A DNA stretch of 48,044 nucleotides, taken from contig JAFTCE010000039.1 of NCBI GenBank assembly GCA_017454855.1, positions 1-48,044 on the forward strand, written 5' to 3'. Of the stretch, positions 44,821 through 48,044 are shown piece by piece. Source of the DNA: Desulfovibrio sp. Lineage in GTDB: Bacteria > Desulfobacterota > Desulfovibrionia > Desulfovibrionales > Desulfovibrionaceae. The notes beneath the pieces were generated by a model that had not been told where the DNA came from, made no database searches, and saw only the letters and a list, made by a program, of their open reading frames with translations. The translations under genes were made by a program, and so were the position numbers. Position 1 is the stretch's first letter. Each line of letters begins with the position of its first letter.

Positions 44821-45816
44821 CTAAAAACGCAACAGGGCTGCCCCCCACGTCAGGCCCGCTCCAAAGGCTGTTGTCAGGACGCGATCCCCAGGGCGGATGC
44901 GTCCATTGTTCATGGCCTCAGCCACAGCCAGAGGGATGGAAGCAGACGACGTGTTGCCGTATTGGGCCACATTGGTAAATACCTTGTCGTCAGAAATTTT
45001 CAGACGCGCACCTACAGCTTCAATAATGCGCAGGTTGGCCTGATGTGGCACGAGAAGTTGCACGTCGTCAACGGTCAAATTGTTACGTGCGAGCAGATCT
45101 TCGCAAACCTGCGTCATGTTGCGCACGGCATGTTTGTACGTTTCACGTCCGTGCATAGTGATGAAAAAACGTTCGTCAACGGCCTCCCCCAGTTCATAGG
45201 CGCAGCTCGTTCCGCCGCCCACATGAATGAGATACTCCTTGCCACCATCGCTCATGCAGATGACATCTTCAAGACTTGCCAGCGAAGCGTCATGCCTTGC
45301 AGACAACAGGCAGGCCGTAGCCGCATCGCCAAAAAGCACACAGGTCGAACGGTCGTTCCAGTTCACGCGCCTGGTAAGCGCCTCCGTGCAGACAAAGAGA
45401 ATATGAGCGGCAGGGGTTTGGAGGAGCAAAGCTTGGCAAAGGGAAAGACCGTACAGAAAACCTGAGCAGGCTGCTCCCACGTCAAAGGCCATAACATTTT
45501 CTGCCCCTAAACGACCAGCAATAAGGCAAGCTACGGAAGGAGAGAGCATGTCCGGTGTGCAGGTAGCCACCATGACATGCGTCAACGCATCTGCTCCGAT
45601 GCCCGCATCGCTCAATGCCGCCTGTGCTGCCCTAAATCCAAGATCGGAAGCATTATCGCCCGAAGCAAGCTTGTGCCGCTGGCGTATGCCCGTGCGACTG
45701 CGAATCCATGCGTCGTTAGTGTCCACGAACTTGGCTATGTCATCGTTGGTCAGCGCCGTGTCTGGCACATGGACGCTCAAAGAGAGAATGTGACAGGATG
45801 GATTCTGCATACACAT
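44821..45816 (-). CDS. fabH: 3-oxoacyl-ACP synthase III
   Basis: 331 aa. Starts fatty-acid synthesis from acetyl-CoA and malonyl-ACP. Triad: Cys117 (VGAACSGFLYG), His258 (VPHQANLRI), Asn288 (YGNTSSASIP). Two in-frame ATGs (45816, 45810) are possible starts and neither has a strong site, so it is probably coupled to plsX, which ends 9 nt earlier. Confidence 0.97.
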   Translation of the reverse strand: MCMQNPSCHILSLSVHVPDTALTNDDIAKFVDTNDAWIRSRTGIRQRHKLASGDNASDLGFRAAQAALSDAGIGADALTHVMVATCTPDMLSPSVACLIAGRLGAENVMAFDVGAACSGFLYGLSLCQALLLQTPAAHILFVCTEALTRRVNWNDRSTCVLFGDAATACLLSARHDASLASLEDVICMSDGGKEYLIHVGGGTSCAYELGEAVDERFFITMHGRETYKHAVRNMTQVCEDLLARNNLTVDDVQLLVPHQANLRIIEAVGARLKISDDKVFTNVAQYGNTSSASIPLAVAEAMNNGRIRPGDRVLTTAFGAGLTWGAALLRF

Positions 45817-45825
45817 ACCGTGGGG

Positions 45826-46860
45826 TTAAATAGCGCGAGAAAAACGGGTGAGTTCTTCATTGGCGAGAATGGTTTCCGCCAGGCGCGCATTAGTGCCTTT
45901 ACGCACAAAAGCACCGCACATCTTGATGGCATTGGTCATGGCTTTGGCGCTGGAACGCCCGTGACAGACAATGGACAGCCCCTGAAGCCCCAGCAAGGGG
46001 GCGCCGCCATACTCGGCATAATCAATGGTCGCGGCAAAACGTTGGAATGCTTTTTTAGCAAGCATTCCGCCCAGGGCTGGCAGCATGCCGGAAGTAAACA
46101 CGCGCTTGAGCATGCGGATGAGCGAAGAGGCCAGGCCCTCGCTCATCTTGACCACCACATTGCCCACAAAGCCGTCACAGACGACCACATCTAGGTCGCC
46201 AGTAAAAATATCACGTCCCTCGGCATTGCCGGCAAAATTGATATTCTGGGCCATTTTCAAAAGATCGTAGGCTTCCTTGACCTGGCTGTTACCTTTGCCT
46301 TCCTCTTCACCGATACTCAAGATACTCACGCGGGGCGACGCGTAGCCCAAAAGATCCCGGGCAAAGGCATCACCCATGAGGCCAAACTGAAACAAATGGT
46401 AAGGACGGCAATCCACATTGGCCCCGCAATCCAGAACAACTACTGGCTCCTTTTCCGTCGGCAGGAGAGCGGCGAGCGCAGGGCGCTCCACGCCAGGCAA
46501 GCGTCCCATAATAAACATGCCGCAGGCCACGGAAGCACCAGAATGTCCGGCGCTGACCACGGCGTCGGCAGCGCCGTCCTTAACGAGACGGCAGGCCACC
46601 TGAATAGAGGCATTTTTTTTACGACGCAGGATGTCCGAAGGTTTTTCATTCATGTATACCACATCATCGGCCTGCACCACGTCGTAATGTACCCCGTCGA
46701 GGACGAGTTTTTCCAACTCGGCCTCCAGTTTGGGCACATCGCCCACAAGCTGGACGTGCAAATCAAAGCGTTTTGCGGCATCTATGGCACCGGGAACGAT
46801 CACGGAAGGGCCAAAATCCCCCCCCATGGCGTCGACGGCTATGATGGGGCGCTCGTTCAT
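45826..46860 (-). CDS. plsX: Phosphate acyltransferase PlsX
   Basis: 344 aa from ATG 46860, with the family start ERPIIAVDAMGGDFGPSVIV. PlsX makes acyl-phosphate from acyl-ACP for glycerol-phosphate acylation by PlsY. Blocks DCGANVDCRPYHLFQFGLMG, SIGEEEGKGN and VVCDGFVGNVVVKMSEG are present. It follows rpmF by 17 nt. Confidence 0.96.
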   Translation of the reverse strand: MNERPIIAVDAMGGDFGPSVIVPGAIDAAKRFDLHVQLVGDVPKLEAELEKLVLDGVHYDVVQADDVVYMNEKPSDILRRKKNASIQVACRLVKDGAADAVVSAGHSGASVACGMFIMGRLPGVERPALAALLPTEKEPVVVLDCGANVDCRPYHLFQFGLMGDAFARDLLGYASPRVSILSIGEEEGKGNSQVKEAYDLLKMAQNINFAGNAEGRDIFTGDLDVVVCDGFVGNVVVKMSEGLASSLIRMLKRVFTSGMLPALGGMLAKKAFQRFAATIDYAEYGGAPLLGLQGLSIVCHGRSSAKAMTNAIKMCGAFVRKGTNARLAETILANEELTRFSRAI

Positions 46861-46877
46861 GCAGCTAGAGGTGTTTG

Positions 46878-47060
46878 CTATTTGCTGTTGCCTGTCGCTA
46901 CTACCTTGCGACCTTTGTATGTACCGCAGTGCGGGCAGACGCAATGGGGCAGAGTGGGTTCGCCACAGGAACAATAGATGACCGTAGGCACGGCCACACG
47001 GTCATGGGATCGACGCATGCCTTTGCGGGAACGGGATTTTTTGTTTTGCTGAACGGCCAT
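46878..47060 (-). CDS. rpmF: 50S ribosomal protein L32
   Basis: 60 aa. [19 protein letters not shown] at the start and four Cys in a zinc ribbon ([19 protein letters not shown]), so it is the Zn-binding (C+) form. AAGGAG is eight bases upstream of the ATG. Confidence 0.97.
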   Translation of the reverse strand: MAVQQNKKSRSRKGMRRSHDRVAVPTVIYCSCGEPTLPHCVCPHCGTYKGRKVVATGNSK

Positions 47061-47169
47061 AAAAAAACTCCTTTTTCACATGGAAAGCAAGAAATATGAT
47101 CATTGTTGCGAACAAGGCTCATTGCTCCGTCCACAAGCAGTATTGCATAGTCAAAAAAACAGGTATTGT

Positions 47170-47730
47170 CTAGTTATTATGCACAATGAAGCCACGAAGC
47201 GCCGCCATGCGCGGGTCACCTTCTTCTTCACGGCATGTACATGGGCCTTGGTTGAGATTGGCACCGCAATGAGCGCACAATCCCTTACAACTAGTGCAGC
47301 ATAGCGGATTTGCGGGCAGAGCGAGTACAAATTCCTCCCAACACAGCGCGGTCAGATCAAGCATGGGGACATTGTTGCACCATACGACATAGGCGTCTGC
47401 GTCCATGTCGTCTGATGAGCCATCGTTCGCGTCGTCAGAAGAGCTTGCACTCTGTTTCGCTGCAGCAAAAATTTCAAAATGTACGTCAATGGGAACTAGT
47501 GCGTCTTCGGCGCAGCGGCTACAGGGCACAACAACTCTGCCCGTCAGAGAGCCGCGTACAAGCCAACCATTGTCCACGGGCAAAATATGCCCCTGAGCCT
47601 TGAGTGCTGAGTCCACGCGGCAGTCCATATGGAATTCGAGCAAGGGTTCCTGCCAGATAGCAGGATCATCTACGGAAAAGTCCGCTCCGTCCGGAGGAAC
47701 GTCATAAAAAGAGAGACGATACTCTTGCAT
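47170..47730 (-). CDS. DUF177/YceD family protein
   Basis: 186 aa from ATG 47730 (AGAGGT upstream). The family is usually encoded just before rpmF and is linked to 23S rRNA accumulation. Cys pairs VVPCSRCAEDA and the cluster CCTSCKGLCAHCGANLNQGP (within residues ~150-175) are typical. An acidic Ser/Asp insert (SSSDDANDGSSDDMDAD) sits in the middle. The first gene of the block, it has its own promoter. Confidence 0.9.
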   Translation of the reverse strand: MQEYRLSFYDVPPDGADFSVDDPAIWQEPLLEFHMDCRVDSALKAQGHILPVDNGWLVRGSLTGRVVVPCSRCAEDALVPIDVHFEIFAAAKQSASSSDDANDGSSDDMDADAYVVWCNNVPMLDLTALCWEEFVLALPANPLCCTSCKGLCAHCGANLNQGPCTCREEEGDPRMAALRGFIVHNN

Positions 47731-47750
47731 TGCATACCTCTGATTGAATG

Positions 47751-47779
47751 AAAATACGTCCAAGCAGAGGCGTTGTCAA
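47751..47779 (-). promoter_or_regulatory. Promoter of the DUF177-rpmF-plsX-fab block
   Basis: TTGACA, 17 bp, TATTTT on the minus strand is nearly consensus. Transcription would begin about 15 nt before the ATG, leaving a leader that is little more than the ribosome-binding site. Confidence 0.8.
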
Positions 47780-47925
47780 TGTGCTTTGTCGGTGCGCATA
47801 CGCCGTCCATGTCTTTCAGCCGAGTTTACGTGCCTTGTTGCGCAACATTGCACCGAATTCGGTCAACCGACCTGCTCAAAAGCTACAGCATGGGACGACA
47901 TCGAATATCCGAATACAGCTTATTC

Positions 47926-47973
47926 AAAAAAAAGCCCCCCGTGCGCGGCTATTTTGCTGCTGCAAGGGGGGGC
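47926..47973 (-). terminator. rRNA operon terminator
   Basis: On the minus strand GCCCCCC and GGGGGGC enclose a structured loop and are followed directly by eight T. It lies 10 nt beyond the 5S end, as expected for the end of an rRNA transcript. Confidence 0.9.
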
Positions 47974-47982
47974 AACTAAATC

Positions 47983-48044
47983 GTTGACAGCGTCCTACTT
48001 TCCCACATGTTCTTATGCAGTATCATCGGCGATGGAGAGCTTAA
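47983..48044 (-). rRNA. 5S ribosomal RNA, 3' part
   Basis: The minus strand reads AAGCTCTCCATCGCCGATGA, then TACTGCATAAGAACATGTGG, then GAAAGTAGGACGCTGTCAAC. The ...CCGATGATACTGC... and GGGAAAGTAGG...  segments are the conserved loop D/E and helix regions of bacterial 5S. The gene continues beyond the window edge. Confidence 0.93.

Overview
This is a chromosomal window from a Gram-negative bacterium that is most likely a member of the Desulfovibrionaceae. The main reason is the block DUF177-rpmF-plsX-fabH-fabG-acpP-fabF-glyA-dCMP deaminase-ribD-ribE-ribH-nusB-leuS on the minus strand (34.5-47.8 kb), an order I know from Desulfovibrio. The genus-level call is inference; no species is claimed. 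The last bases are the 3' part of a 5S rRNA gene on the minus strand, so an rRNA operon ends at the right edge.

Left part (1-9.9 kb), accessory in character. A plus-strand gene cut by the window edge overlaps a 694-aa UvrD-type helicase that carries an N-terminal RelE/ParE-like domain. Facing it is a minus-strand series: a VIT/von Willebrand A protein, then an RtcB RNA ligase, then the ribosome-rescue factor PrfH, then a secreted protein and a glycine-zipper lipoprotein, both unrecognised. RtcB and PrfH overlap and form a ribosome rescue-and-repair pair. A WYL-type regulator is divergent from the VIT/VWA gene, and a perfect palindrome sits at its probable transcription start. This island is the most interesting part of the window.

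Middle part (9.9-31 kb), mostly housekeeping and envelope. It holds an EF-G paralogue overlapping rsmA, which overlaps an EamA transporter; two glycosyltransferases; a TPR protein; hflK-hflC; and a lytic transglycosylase. A decayed patch at 20.0-20.7 kb follows, with a truncated phage gene, two transposon tnpB remnants and one copy of a 38-bp repeat. Then come rpsT, a phenylacetate-CoA-ligase-like gene, an MBOAT/SGNH/Sel1 O-acylation cluster, an IHF/HU-like protein, a radical SAM protein, an HD hydrolase and glnS.

Right part (31-48 kb). A stand-alone YcaO protein sits just after a terminator, next to a gene-poor stretch with hairpins. Then rplM-rpsI with a clear promoter, an orphan metal-type MerR regulator beside the second copy of the 38-bp repeat, and the long translation/riboflavin/one-carbon/fatty-acid block. 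In that block ribBA, which I expect between ribE and ribH in relatives, is missing and a 125-nt gap with a 30-codon ORF takes its place. fabD is also not in the cluster.
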